DNA from: Billgrantia zhangzhouensis
GTDB taxonomy: Bacteria > Pseudomonadota > Gammaproteobacteria > Pseudomonadales > Halomonadaceae
DNA length: 64,000 nucleotides
NCBI RefSeq assembly: GCF_021404465.1
Contig: NZ_JABFTT010000006.1
Span: 62,001 to 126,000 of the forward strand
Direction of reading: 5' to 3'
Shown: positions 18,790-28,168 of the stretch, in pieces
Layout of the letters: each line of letters starts with the position of its first letter
Position numbering within the stretch: position 1 is the first letter of the stretch
Translations under genes and position numbers: made by a program
The notes under the pieces: model-generated
The model's database searches: none
What the model was told of the DNA's origin: nothing
What the model saw: only the letters and a program-made list of their open reading frames with translations

Positions 18790-21264
18790 ATGTCCCTGAC
18801 CGCCAGCGAGATCGATCCCGCCGCGACCTGCTTTCACTGCGGCAACACGGTTCCCGCCGGAGCACCCTGGTCGATCTCGCTGGACGAGCGCATGCACCCG
18901 CTGTGCTGCCCCGGCTGCGAGGCGGTGGCTCATGCCATCGTCGACGGTGGCCTGGCCAGCTATTACCGTTTTCGCACCGAGCTGCCCGAGCGCCCCGACG
19001 AACGCCAGGCAGTCAAGGCCGAGACCTGGGCGGTATTCGACGATCCGGGCCTGCAACGCCAGTTCGTTCACGATGACGCCGATGGCACAACGGTGCACGC
19101 CACCCTGGCCGTGGATGGCATCACCTGCGCCGCTTGCGCCTGGCTGATCGAGCATCGCCTCAACGACCTCGAAGGCGTGACCTCGAGTGCCGTCAACCTG
19201 AGCCATCATCGCGTGCGAGTGGCATGGGATCCGGCAAGACTCAAGCTGTCGCGCATCCTCGCCGAAATGGCCGGTATCGGCTACAGCGCCCAGCCCTACG
19301 AGCCGGACGCGGCCCAGCAGCGGCTACAGTTCGAGGAACGCATGAACATCCGCCGGCTGATCGTCGCCGCCGTGGGCATGGCCCAAGTGATGATGTTCTC
19401 GATCCCCATCTACGTAGCTGGCCCCGGCGAGATCAGCGAGGACTTCTACGCCCTGTTCCACTGGCTGTCGTTCGCCCTTGCCACACCGGTGGTGTTCTTT
19501 TCTGCGATGCCTTTCTTCCGCAATGCCGTGCGCGACCTGCGTGCGCGGGTGCTGGGCATGGACGTGCCGGTTTCCATTGCCATCGGCGGGGCCTATCTGG
19601 CCAGCGGTTATGCCGTACTCTCGGGCACCGGCGAGGTCTACTTCGACTCGGTGGCCATGTTCACCTTCTTCCTGCTCTTCGGCCGCTACGTGGAAGCTCG
19701 CGCGCGGCGGCGCAGCGGACATACCGGCAACGCCCTGGCCGGTGCCCTGCCCCTCTCTGCCGTTCGCCTCGAGGCGAATGGCGAGGAGCGCATCCTGCCG
19801 GCCAGCGAACTTGCCGCCGGCGACCGGGTGCTGATCCGTCCCGGCCACGGCGTGCCCGCCGACGGCGTGATCGAAGAGGGCGAGTCGAGCCTCGATGAGT
19901 CGATGCTCACCGGTGAGTACCTGCCTGTGGCCCGACGCATCGGCGACAGCGTCACCGGCGGCAGTCAGAACATCGAGAGTCCGCTGGTGGTACGCGTCAC
20001 CCACGCCGGCAAGGAGGCTCGGGTGGCCAGCATCGTCGATCTTACCGACCGGGCTTTCGCCAGTCGTCCGCGCCTGGCCCAGATGGCCGCACGCATGTCG
20101 CACCTGTTCGTACTGCGCCTGCTGGTGGTGACCGCCTGCGTGACTACCGCCTGGTGGTTCATCGATCCCAGCCGCATGCTGTGGGTAATGCTCTCGGTAC
20201 TGGTGGTGACCTGCCCCTGCGCCCTGGCGCTGGCCACCCCCACTGCGCTCACCGCGGGCCACGGCCAATTGCGCCGGCGCGGGATACTGATCACCCGAGC
20301 CGATGCCATCGAGTCACTCTCCCAAGTCGACCGGGTGATCTTCGATAAGACCGGCACCCTGACCTGCGGCGAGATGCAACTGATCGACACCCGCCCCCTC
20401 GGTGAACTTTCGGCGGAGCGTGCCAGAGTGATCGGAGCGGCACTGGAGGCTCATTCCGAGCACCCCATCGCCCGCGCCTTCCGCCCCTGGCGCGAGGCAA
20501 CGGTGGACGCGAGCGACAGGAGCAGCCGTACCGGCCAGGGCGTGGAAGGCACGATCGACGGCCAGCGCTGGCGCCTCGGGCGCGCCGATTTCGCCACTGC
20601 CGACCACGACCTCGCCGCACCAGATGACGGGCAATGGCTGCTGCTCAGCGAGAATGGCGAACCGCGCGCCTGGTTCGCCCTGCGCGACAGACTGCGCGAT
20701 GACGCCGCACAGACCATTGCCGAGCTGATGGCGCGAGGCATTCGTGTCGAACTGCTGTCCGGCGATACCAGCGACGCCGTACGTGGCATGGCCGAACAGT
20801 TGGGACTCGACACCTGGCACGCCGGTGTCAGCCCCGAGGGCAAGCTCGAACGTATCCGCCAATGCCAGGCGACCGGTGAGAAAGTGGCCATGATCGGCGA
20901 CGGCATCAACGACGTGCCGGTGCTCGCCGGCGCCGACGTGTCGATCGCCATGAACGGCGCTACCGATCTGGCCCGTACCAGCGCCGACGCCGTATTGCTC
21001 AGCCCGCGCCTGATGCGTATCGTCGAGGCGATCGAGGTCGCCCGCGCCACCCGGCGCATCATGCGCCAGAACATGATCTGGTCGGTATGCTACAACTTCT
21101 CGGCGCTGCCGCTGGCCGCCATCGGCATCGTGCCGCCCTGGGTCGCGGCGCTGGGCATGTCGGGCAGCTCGCTGGTGGTGGTGGGCAATGCGCTGCGGCT
21201 CAACCGTTTCCGGCTACGCCCCAGAAAGCCACCAGGCCGCGACGCCCAAATGGTGAATGCATGA
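18790..21264 (+). CDS. ccoI: Copper-transporting P-type ATPase CcoI (FixI)
   Basis: 824 residues. An N-terminal Cys-rich segment (CFHCG...CCPGCEAV), one HMA domain (DGITCAACAWLIEHRL), eight helices with the CPC copper site (TCPCALALATP), TGE (actuator), DKTGT phosphorylation site and GDGINDVPVLAGADVSIAM. It exports copper toward the periplasm for cbb3 assembly, as for FixI/CopA2-type pumps. Start chosen at ATG 18790; a GTG at 18760 is possible, and neither has a clear ribosome-binding site. Confidence 0.95.
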   Translation: MSLTASEIDPAATCFHCGNTVPAGAPWSISLDERMHPLCCPGCEAVAHAIVDGGLASYYRFRTELPERPDERQAVKAETWAVFDDPGLQRQFVHDDADGTTVHATLAVDGITCAACAWLIEHRLNDLEGVTSSAVNLSHHRVRVAWDPARLKLSRILAEMAGIGYSAQPYEPDAAQQRLQFEERMNIRRLIVAAVGMAQVMMFSIPIYVAGPGEISEDFYALFHWLSFALATPVVFFSAMPFFRNAVRDLRARVLGMDVPVSIAIGGAYLASGYAVLSGTGEVYFDSVAMFTFFLLFGRYVEARARRRSGHTGNALAGALPLSAVRLEANGEERILPASELAAGDRVLIRPGHGVPADGVIEEGESSLDESMLTGEYLPVARRIGDSVTGGSQNIESPLVVRVTHAGKEARVASIVDLTDRAFASRPRLAQMAARMSHLFVLRLLVVTACVTTAWWFIDPSRMLWVMLSVLVVTCPCALALATPTALTAGHGQLRRRGILITRADAIESLSQVDRVIFDKTGTLTCGEMQLIDTRPLGELSAERARVIGAALEAHSEHPIARAFRPWREATVDASDRSSRTGQGVEGTIDGQRWRLGRADFATADHDLAAPDDGQWLLLSENGEPRAWFALRDRLRDDAAQTIAELMARGIRVELLSGDTSDAVRGMAEQLGLDTWHAGVSPEGKLERIRQCQATGEKVAMIGDGINDVPVLAGADVSIAMNGATDLARTSADAVLLSPRLMRIVEAIEVARATRRIMRQNMIWSVCYNFSALPLAAIGIVPPWVAALGMSGSSLVVVGNALRLNRFRLRPRKPPGRDAQMVNA

Positions 21265-21494
21265 CCATTCTTTATCTGCTTATCCCGCTCTCGCTGATCC
21301 TGCTCGGCCTGGCCGTATGGGCCTTCTTCTGGGCCGTGAAGAACGATCAGTTCGAGGATCTCGAAGGCCCGGCCCACCGCATCCTCTTCGACGAGGACGA
21401 GAACGACCTGACACCGGAAGAGCGCGAGCGGCGGCACCGGGCCCGCCGACGCGAATCGGCCGCCAAGGATAACGACGACCCGGCGGAGCGCTGA
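21261..21494 (+). CDS. ccoS: Cbb3 oxidase maturation protein CcoS
   Basis: 77-residue single-helix protein (TILYLLIPLSLILLGLAVWAFFWAV), KNDQFEDLEGPAHRILFDED and a charged tail. Typical CcoS; required for heme and copper insertion into cbb3. Overlaps the ccoI stop (ATGA). Confidence 0.95.
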   Translation: MTILYLLIPLSLILLGLAVWAFFWAVKNDQFEDLEGPAHRILFDEDENDLTPEERERRHRARRRESAAKDNDDPAER

Positions 21495-22195
21495 TGGATC
21501 CCACCGGACTCGGCCTGCCGCCGCTGCTGGCCGCCTTCGTCTTCGGCTTGCTCGGCGGCGCTCACTGCATCGGCATGTGCGGCGGCATCATGAGCGCACT
21601 GACCTTCGCCGTGCCACCCAGCATGCGCAGCCCGGCACGCCTGTCGGGACTACTGCTCGGCTACAACCTGGGGCGTATCGCCAGCTACACGCTGGCCGGC
21701 GCGGTGGTGGCCTCGCTCGGCACCGTAGTCGCGCTATCACCGGCAGCGCGAGTCGGTCTGCAGGTGTTCGCCGCCGTAATGCTGATCCTGATGGCACTCT
21801 ATATTGCCAACTGGTGGAAGGGGCTGCTCAAGGTAGAGGCTCTCGGCCGGCACCTGTGGCGCTACCTTGAGCCCATCGGCAAACGCCTGATGCCGGTGGT
21901 GAAGATTCCCCAGGCCATCGGCCTCGGCGCGGTGTGGGGCTGGCTGCCCTGTGGGCTGGTCTACTCGATGCTGGCCTGGAGCCTGGCCACGGCGGATCCA
22001 CTGCGTGGCGCTGCGCTGATGGGCGCATTCGGGCTCGGCACCCTGCCCGCGCTACTGGTCACCGGTTTCGCCGCCCGCCAGTTGGGCAACCTGATTCGCC
22101 ACCCGGCGACCCGTACCTTGGCCGCCCTCGTGATCATCGCTTTTGCCCTGTGGCAGCTCGTTGCCCTGCTGCCACAACATCAACACTTCGTTTGA
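21494..22195 (+). CDS. SafE/TauE-like six-helix membrane protein
   Basis: 233-residue integral membrane protein of the sulfite-exporter TauE/SafE superfamily as annotated in cbb3 loci. Motifs LGGAHCIGMCGGIM near residue 18-31 and WGWLPCGLVYSML near residue 150, with repeated His/Cys/Met that could bind copper. It shares one base with the ccoS stop, so it is very likely part of the biogenesis operon. The substrate is not known; a copper or thiol-redox role is inference from position. Confidence 0.85.
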   Translation: MDPTGLGLPPLLAAFVFGLLGGAHCIGMCGGIMSALTFAVPPSMRSPARLSGLLLGYNLGRIASYTLAGAVVASLGTVVALSPAARVGLQVFAAVMLILMALYIANWWKGLLKVEALGRHLWRYLEPIGKRLMPVVKIPQAIGLGAVWGWLPCGLVYSMLAWSLATADPLRGAALMGAFGLGTLPALLVTGFAARQLGNLIRHPATRTLAALVIIAFALWQLVALLPQHQHFV

Positions 22196-22264
22196 CGCAG
22201 CTCAATCCGCCTTGGACAGCGTGCCGCTAGCATGAGTCAACTGTTAGCCTTTCGGAGTGCCATC

Positions 22265-23680
22265 ATGTCCGTCCCCGCACGCTGCGTGCATCAAGCGATG
22301 GCCGACCCTTTCACCTGGGACGCAGCGCTCCTGCGGCGCTACGACACCCATGGCCCGCGCTACAGCTCATATCCCACCATCTATTCATTCAGTGACGATT
22401 TCGGCGAGCAGGCTTACCTGGCGGCCCTGGCCCGCAGCAATGCGGATGGCAGGCCGCTATCGCTCTACGTGCACATCCCCTTCTGTCGCAGGACCTGCCA
22501 TTATTGCGCCTGCAATAAAATCGTCACCAGGAACGCCAAGGTGGCGGAGCCCTATATCTCGCGGCTGGACCGCGAAATGGTGCTGCTCAGGCCACATCTG
22601 GATACACGCCGCGAAGTGGCCCAACTACACTGGGGCGGGGGAACGCCGAGCTTTCTCAGCCTCGACCAGATGAGCGACCTAATCGACCGGCTCGACGCCC
22701 GCTTCGGCCTTTCCAACTCCCGCCACCGCGACTATGCCATCGAGATCGATCCGCGCGAGGCCGATGTCTTCACCCTGCGCCACCTCCAGGCACTGGGTTT
22801 CAATCGCTTGAGCCTCGGCGTCCAGGATCTCGACCCACACGTGCAGCGAGCCATCAACCGGATCCAGCCACGCATCCTCACCGAGGCACTGCTCGACGAA
22901 GCCGACCGGCTTGGCTTTCGCTCGCTCAATCTGGACCTGATCTACGGACTCCCGTTGCAGACCCGGGACAGCTTCGCCGCCACCCTGGAACAGGTGATCG
23001 CCATGGCACCGGCACGCATCTCGGTGTTCAATTATGCCCACATGCCCGAGCGCTTCACGGCTCAGCGTCACATTCGCGCCGAGGACCTGCCCGGCCCCGA
23101 GGAGAAGCTGGCGATCCTGCGCACCACCGTCGCCATGCTCACCGGGGCGGGCTACGTCCACATCGGCATGGATCACTTTGCCCGCAGCAACGACAGCCTG
23201 GCCATCGCCCAGCGCAAAGGCACTCTGCAGCGTAACTTCCAGGGTTATTCCAGTCACGCCCAGTGCGACCTGGTGGGCCTGGGCGTCTCGGCCATCTCCT
23301 GCATCGACGATGTCTATGCCCAGAACCACACCCGCCTCGCCGACTACGAAGCAGCCCTCGATGCCAGCCATCTGCCCACCGCACGGGGTATCCGGCTAAC
23401 CTTCGACGATCGCATCAGGCGGCATGCCATCGAACAACTGATGTGCGACATGGAACTCGACCTGAATGAAATTAGCGAGACGTTCGGCATCGATGCCCCC
23501 CGCTACCTGGCAGGCGCCCTGGAACGACTGGAAACACTCCGGCGGGACGGGCTGGTTCTGATTGATGGCCATCGGATAGTGGCCACACCGCTCGGCCGGC
23601 TACTGATCCGCCACCTGGCCATGGCCTTCGATGCTCGCCTATCGCTCACGCCCGACGACCGCTTCTCGCGCATCGTCTGA
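22265..23680 (+). CDS. hemN: Oxygen-independent coproporphyrinogen III dehydrogenase
   Basis: Radical-SAM enzyme making protoporphyrinogen IX without oxygen. The cluster motif is FCRRTCHYCACNK (CX3CX2C), followed by LHWGGGTPSFL, ISCIDDVYAQN and a C-terminal HemN domain. 471 residues from the ATG at 22265, which has GGAG seven bases upstream; an earlier ATG at 22232 adds 11 residues. It supplies heme under the low oxygen in which the adjacent cbb3 oxidase works. Confidence 0.95.
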   Translation: MSVPARCVHQAMADPFTWDAALLRRYDTHGPRYSSYPTIYSFSDDFGEQAYLAALARSNADGRPLSLYVHIPFCRRTCHYCACNKIVTRNAKVAEPYISRLDREMVLLRPHLDTRREVAQLHWGGGTPSFLSLDQMSDLIDRLDARFGLSNSRHRDYAIEIDPREADVFTLRHLQALGFNRLSLGVQDLDPHVQRAINRIQPRILTEALLDEADRLGFRSLNLDLIYGLPLQTRDSFAATLEQVIAMAPARISVFNYAHMPERFTAQRHIRAEDLPGPEEKLAILRTTVAMLTGAGYVHIGMDHFARSNDSLAIAQRKGTLQRNFQGYSSHAQCDLVGLGVSAISCIDDVYAQNHTRLADYEAALDASHLPTARGIRLTFDDRIRRHAIEQLMCDMELDLNEISETFGIDAPRYLAGALERLETLRRDGLVLIDGHRIVATPLGRLLIRHLAMAFDARLSLTPDDRFSRIV

Positions 23681-23794
23681 GCACGGGAGTCCCTGCAGTG
23701 CCAACTTTGTTGCGGCCAAAGGTCGCAAGGGGCATTTCACCTACTCCAATAATGCCCCATAATGCCCTCATGACTGAGATTGAGGAGGTGGAGC

Positions 23795-24541
23795 ATGCCG
23801 GTCAACGCGGCCAATGCGCTTGGCAAGCGGCGTTCGTTACTGCATGAAACCCGCTGCCAGAACTGCAGCCTGAGTTCACTGTGTCTGCCTCTTGCGCTGG
23901 AACTCGAAGACATGGAGCAGTTCGATGCGATCATCCGGCGTCGTTCGCCGCTGAAAAAGGGTGAATCGCTGTTCCGCCAAGGCAGTGCCTTCAGCAGCGT
24001 CTTCGCAGTGCGCTCCGGTAGTCTCAAGCAAGTCACCACCGAGGGCTCGGGGGACGATCAGGTCACCAACTTCTACCTGCCCAGCGAGTTGGTCGGCCTC
24101 GACGGTATCGACGAGCAGGTCTATCCCGGCAGCGTGATCGCGCTGGAAACCACTACCGTTTGCGAGATTCCCTTCGATCGGCTCGATTCGCTCTCGGAGC
24201 AGTTGCCGGAACTACGCGGCCAGCTCTATCGCAGCATGAGCAAGGAACTGCGCGACGACCGCAAGATGATGCGCCTGCTCTCGCGCAAGACCGCCGACCA
24301 GCGCCTGGCCAGCTTCTTCTCCAGCCTCTCCGACCGTTTCCGTCGCCGCGGCTATTCGCCCTACAGCTTCCGCCTCTCCATGTCGCGGGCCGATATCGGC
24401 AATTACCTGGGCCTGGCCGTGGAAACGGTCAGCCGCATTCTCGGGCGCTTCCAGCAGCAGGGGCTGGTCGAGGTATCCGGTCGCGAGGTCAACATCCTCA
24501 ATCTCGAGGCTCTGGTGGCACAGGCCCAGGACGATCACTGA
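23795..24541 (+). CDS. fnr: Fnr/Anr-type oxygen-sensing transcription regulator
   Basis: 248 residues. N-terminal cluster cysteines CQNCSLSSLC and a fourth Cys in TTTVCEIPF for the 4Fe-4S oxygen sensor, a cNMP-binding fold, and a C-terminal helix-turn-helix SRADIGNYLGLAVETVSRILGRF that is near-identical to E. coli FNR in the recognition helix. The ATG at 23795 has GAGGAGG upstream. Likely regulator of the ccoN and hemN region; direct binding sites were not found by eye. Confidence 0.96.
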   Translation: MPVNAANALGKRRSLLHETRCQNCSLSSLCLPLALELEDMEQFDAIIRRRSPLKKGESLFRQGSAFSSVFAVRSGSLKQVTTEGSGDDQVTNFYLPSELVGLDGIDEQVYPGSVIALETTTVCEIPFDRLDSLSEQLPELRGQLYRSMSKELRDDRKMMRLLSRKTADQRLASFFSSLSDRFRRRGYSPYSFRLSMSRADIGNYLGLAVETVSRILGRFQQQGLVEVSGREVNILNLEALVAQAQDDH

Positions 24542-24569
24542 GCCCTGGCGACATCACCCAAGCAGAAAG

Positions 24570-24598
24570 AAACCGCCCGGCCAAGTGCCGGGCGGTTT
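24570..24598. terminator. Bidirectional terminator between fnr and ttcA
   Basis: Perfect 12-bp stem AAACCGCCCGGC / GCCGGGCGGTTT, loop CAAGT. The U-rich tail (TTTCTTTCT) is on the minus strand, so it mainly serves ttcA, and probably fnr from the other side. Confidence 0.85.
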
Positions 24599-24619
24599 CC
24601 GTTCGGGTGGACTATCGGC

Positions 24620-25555
24620 TCAGCTGTCGTGTGAAACATCCAATGCATCGATGCGCCGCTCACGCCTTCGTGCCTGCTTGGCCTCGAGCCCTTCGAAGTC
24701 GAAAAGCTCGCGGTCAGCCAGTTGCGATGGCGCCACGTTGGATACCGCCTTGAACATCGACTCAATGCGACCGGGATGCTTGCGCTCCCACTCGGCCAGC
24801 ATCTCCTTGACCACCTGGCGCTGCAGGTTGGGCTGGGAGCCGCACAGGTTGCAGGGAATGATGGGAAAATCCATCAGCCGTGCGAACTCAGCGATGTCGG
24901 CCTCACGACAATAGGCCAGCGGCCGGATGACGATGTTCTTGCCATCGTCGGAGAGCAGCTTGGGCGGCATGGCCTTCAGGCTGCCGCCATAGAACATGTT
25001 GAGGAACAGCGTCTCGAGGATGTCCTCGCGATGGTGACCCAGTGCTACCTTGGTGGCACCGATCTCTTCGGCAAAACCGTACAGCGAGCCGCGACGCAAG
25101 CGTGAACAGAGTGCACAGGTGGTCTTGCCTTCCGGGGTCTTCTCCTTGACCACGGAATAAGTGTCACGCTCGAGAATGTAGTACTCGACGCCGATCGATT
25201 CGAGATACTCGGGCAATACGTGCTCGGGAAAGCCCGGCTGCTTCTGGTCCAGGTTGACCGCCACCAGCGAAAAGCTCACCGGCGCATTGCGCTGCAGATT
25301 ACGCAGGATCTCGAGCAGGGTATAGCTGTCCTTGCCACCCGACAGGCAGACCATGATCCGGTCGCCCTCGTGGATCATGCCATAGTCGACGATGGCATTA
25401 CCCACCTGGCGGCGCAGGCGTTTCTGCAACTTGTTGAATTCGCGCCGGCCCTTGGCGTCAAGCGCCTCCAGCGGCGAGGCGCCCGCTTGCGCCCCGGCGT
25501 GTGCCTCGGTGGCAGGGGCGGCGGCGAGCGGGTCGAAGATCAGGGCGTCTTGCAT
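24620..25555 (-). CDS. ttcA: tRNA 2-thiocytidine(32) synthetase
   Basis: Thiolates C32 of tRNA in an ATP- and 4Fe-4S-dependent reaction. PP-loop [15 protein letters not shown], cysteines in [12 protein letters not shown] and [12 protein letters not shown], and [15 protein letters not shown]. 311 residues from the ATG at 25555. An upstream ATG at 25576 is possible; neither start has a good ribosome-binding site. Convergent with fnr. Confidence 0.95.
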   Translation of the reverse strand: MQDALIFDPLAAAPATEAHAGAQAGASPLEALDAKGRREFNKLQKRLRRQVGNAIVDYGMIHEGDRIMVCLSGGKDSYTLLEILRNLQRNAPVSFSLVAVNLDQKQPGFPEHVLPEYLESIGVEYYILERDTYSVVKEKTPEGKTTCALCSRLRRGSLYGFAEEIGATKVALGHHREDILETLFLNMFYGGSLKAMPPKLLSDDGKNIVIRPLAYCREADIAEFARLMDFPIIPCNLCGSQPNLQRQVVKEMLAEWERKHPGRIESMFKAVSNVAPSQLADRELFDFEGLEAKQARRRERRIDALDVSHDS

Positions 25556-25666
25556 GGTCACTGGCTGCCAGAGCATGGTGGATGACGGGGGCCATCCTAC
25601 CATCGCCTCGCTCCAGTGGCGACGCCGCGACGACCTATCCCAGCGCCCGGCAGAATGCCGATGGAG

Positions 25667-26296
25667 TTACGCCTCGCGCCGGTCCGGCACTCCGGCGCGC
25701 TCCAGGCGCAGATACATGAGTGCCGTGGTCACGGCATCACCGAGCGCGGTATTGCGCCCCATGACCGGTACGCCGAGCGTCTCGGCCACCGTCTCGAAGC
25801 GCTGCGGACGAAGCTCCGGCTCCATCATGCTGCGGCGCAGTTGGCGATGATAGAGCTGGGCCACGTCGATCCCGCTATTGGGCAGGTCGAAGCCAAAGCG
25901 CGGCTGCAGCTGACGGTTGAGAATGGCCAGGTCGAAATCGAGCCGCCAGCCCAGCAACGGACGATTGCCGATGAAGTCGAGTAGTGTCGTCAATGCCTCG
26001 TCGAGGCTCACCCCGTCATCCAGGTCAACGCCACGCAAGCCGTGCACACGGATGGAGTCGCCCGTCAGCGAGGCGGGACGCTTGAGGCGCAAGTCGAGCG
26101 ATTCACTGGTCAGTACCCTGTCACCACGCACCTTGACCGCACCGATCGATACGGGCTCGGCGGTACGCGTATCGATACCGGTGGTTTCACAGTCGATGGC
26201 AACGAGTTCATCCCCGGTGTAGGGGTGAAAGAGCCAGCCATACTCACCGTCAGCGTGGCGGCGGCGATCCTTGGCCCGGCGTAGCGCACGAAACAT
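25667..26296 (-). CDS. DnaQ/PolC-like 3'-5' exonuclease domain protein
   Basis: 209-residue DEDD-fold protein. Exo I is LVAIDCETTGIDT, Exo II-like RVHGLRGVDL with the LLGWRLDFDLAILNRQL segment, and a C-terminal GRNTALGDAVTTALMYL. The His expected in exo III epsilon (HxALxDA) is Asn here (AAT at about 25755), so the active site looks altered and nuclease activity is doubtful. Such proteins are commonly encoded next to a CBS/cNMP-binding protein and an acetate symporter, as here. 51 bases downstream of that gene, likely one operon. Confidence 0.8.
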   Translation of the reverse strand: MFRALRRAKDRRRHADGEYGWLFHPYTGDELVAIDCETTGIDTRTAEPVSIGAVKVRGDRVLTSESLDLRLKRPASLTGDSIRVHGLRGVDLDDGVSLDEALTTLLDFIGNRPLLGWRLDFDLAILNRQLQPRFGFDLPNSGIDVAQLYHRQLRRSMMEPELRPQRFETVAETLGVPVMGRNTALGDAVTTALMYLRLERAGVPDRREA

Positions 26297-26347
26297 GCCG
26301 TGGTTTCCTCCTACAACAATTCCGCATTGACCCGCCCAGGCACGGCC

Positions 26348-28168
26348 TCATGAATATTCGAGGTGGTAGCGCTGCGACAGGCTCTGCTTGAAATCCTTGA
26401 CGATATGCAATGCCTCACGCAGCAGGTCGCGCTCCAGCGACGACAGCTGCTGGACCACGACGCGATCCGGATGCTTGCTGGCGTTATCTCCATCCAGGCG
26501 TTCCAGTTGCTGTTTCAGTCTCAACTCGGTGAATAGTGATAGCGCCTCGGCGAGATCCTCGGCGATTCGTTCCTCCAGCCGACCATCCGCCGCCAGGGCC
26601 TCGAGCCGCTCCAGCGTGGAAGTGGGCTTGATGCGGCGCTCCAGCGCCATGGTACGCACCCCATGAACGATGGGAAAAATGCCGCCTTTCTTTATGTCGA
26701 TGCCGTGCTGGGGTTTCTTCAGCGACCCGAACAGGGTCAGCGGCGTGGAAAAGCGCAGCGCCGTGCGAGCGAAATAGGAGAGCAGGATTTCGTCGCGGGA
26801 GCATTGTTCGAATAACGCTTCGCGAACCCGCTCGAGCAGCACGGGATTACCCGCCACCGCATGGGAGTCGAGCATGATGGCAAGCTTCATCAGGCTGTCG
26901 CCATCCCGTTTCTGCGCCCAACGCGCAATGCGCTCGCGCCATTGGCTGACGGAGCCCATCCACTCGGCATTGCTGACCATGATGTTGCCGGGACAAGGAG
27001 GATAACCAAGTTCGATCAACGTCTCGGTCAGGCGCTGCATCTGCTCGCCCACACCGGGCCATTCCAGCCCATCGGCAAGGATCAAACCGTTATCCTGATC
27101 GGTCTTGAGGATCTGCTCGCCACGTCCTTCGCTGCCCATCACCATCAGGCAACTGTCGCGGTGATAGCGCTCGTCGATCAGAAACCCCCACGCCTTGGAC
27201 ATGATTCGCCCGTTGAGCGCCGCCAGCAGACCCATGGCGAAGCGCAGCTTGACCCCCTGTGCCATGAGCGTCTTGACCAGCTCAGGCGTGCGACGACTGG
27301 CGAGAAACAGAGCATCGAGGCTTTCCGCCTGCTCCACCTGCAGGCTGACGACATAGCTGCGGCTGGAGAAATAGCTGAGCACGTCGGTGAGTTCCACCAC
27401 ACCGATGGGATTCGCCTGCTCCATGACCACGACACGCTCCACCTTGTGGCGGGTCATCATCACCAGTACTTCGAACAGGTACTGATCGGGGCGTACCGTG
27501 ACCAGTTCGAAATGCGCGATCTCCCGTAATGGGCTCAGCTTCTCGCAGTCCTGCAACACCAGCGCTTCGAGCAGGTCGGTCTTGGTGACCATGCCCGCTC
27601 CACTCTCCCCCTCTACCAGCAGACTATCGGCGTGACTCTCGTGCAGCCTCGCCACCGCCTCGGCAATGGTTGTCTCCGGCCCCATGCACAGCGGCGGCCG
27701 CATGCATTCGCTGACTCGCGCCAGCATGAAGCCGGCCATGGTCACGCCGCCCTCGGCGCGCTGCTCGGTCAGCAGGCGTGTCTTGTGGGCCAGGGTCTGG
27801 CGAAAGAACTCGGCAAAGGGGGGATAGTCATCACATAACTGCAGGAACAGTGCCTTGGGCAACAGGTAGCAAAGGCTCTCCTGTTCCGCCCGGAAGCGGT
27901 AACGGCTCTTGCCGTTGAGAATGCTGATGGCACCGAACAGATCGCCAGCCGTATAGTGGCCGATCCGCTCACGAGCCCCCGGCTGCCTGGTGTCCAGCTC
28001 GGCCACCTCTCCCTTGTGAATGAGAAAGACGTACTCACCCGGCTGGCCGGTTTCGAGAATGATCTCGTTACGATCGAAGTAGGCTAGGTCGATGCCGTTG
28101 CGGATGCGCTCGCGCCCTTCGTCATTCAGAAAGGAGAACGGCGGCTGGGAGAGATCGACATTGACCAT
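26348..28168 (-). CDS. cNMP-binding/CBS/DUF294 nucleotidyltransferase-like protein
   Basis: 606 residues with four parts: a cyclic-nucleotide-binding domain (about residue 10-130; PGEYVFLIHKGEVAEL), two CBS domains (about 150-280), a DUF294 nucleotidyltransferase-like domain (MVMGSEGRGEQILKTDQDNGLIL, about 345-370) and a C-terminal DUF294 helical domain. Probably a signal-integrating protein; no reaction is established. It is divergent from the symporter operon across a 620-base regulatory region that holds four operator-like repeats, so it may share that control. Confidence 0.88.
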   Translation of the reverse strand: MVNVDLSQPPFSFLNDEGRERIRNGIDLAYFDRNEIILETGQPGEYVFLIHKGEVAELDTRQPGARERIGHYTAGDLFGAISILNGKSRYRFRAEQESLCYLLPKALFLQLCDDYPPFAEFFRQTLAHKTRLLTEQRAEGGVTMAGFMLARVSECMRPPLCMGPETTIAEAVARLHESHADSLLVEGESGAGMVTKTDLLEALVLQDCEKLSPLREIAHFELVTVRPDQYLFEVLVMMTRHKVERVVVMEQANPIGVVELTDVLSYFSSRSYVVSLQVEQAESLDALFLASRRTPELVKTLMAQGVKLRFAMGLLAALNGRIMSKAWGFLIDERYHRDSCLMVMGSEGRGEQILKTDQDNGLILADGLEWPGVGEQMQRLTETLIELGYPPCPGNIMVSNAEWMGSVSQWRERIARWAQKRDGDSLMKLAIMLDSHAVAGNPVLLERVREALFEQCSRDEILLSYFARTALRFSTPLTLFGSLKKPQHGIDIKKGGIFPIVHGVRTMALERRIKPTSTLERLEALAADGRLEERIAEDLAEALSLFTELRLKQQLERLDGDNASKHPDRVVVQQLSSLERDLLREALHIVKDFKQSLSQRYHLEYS

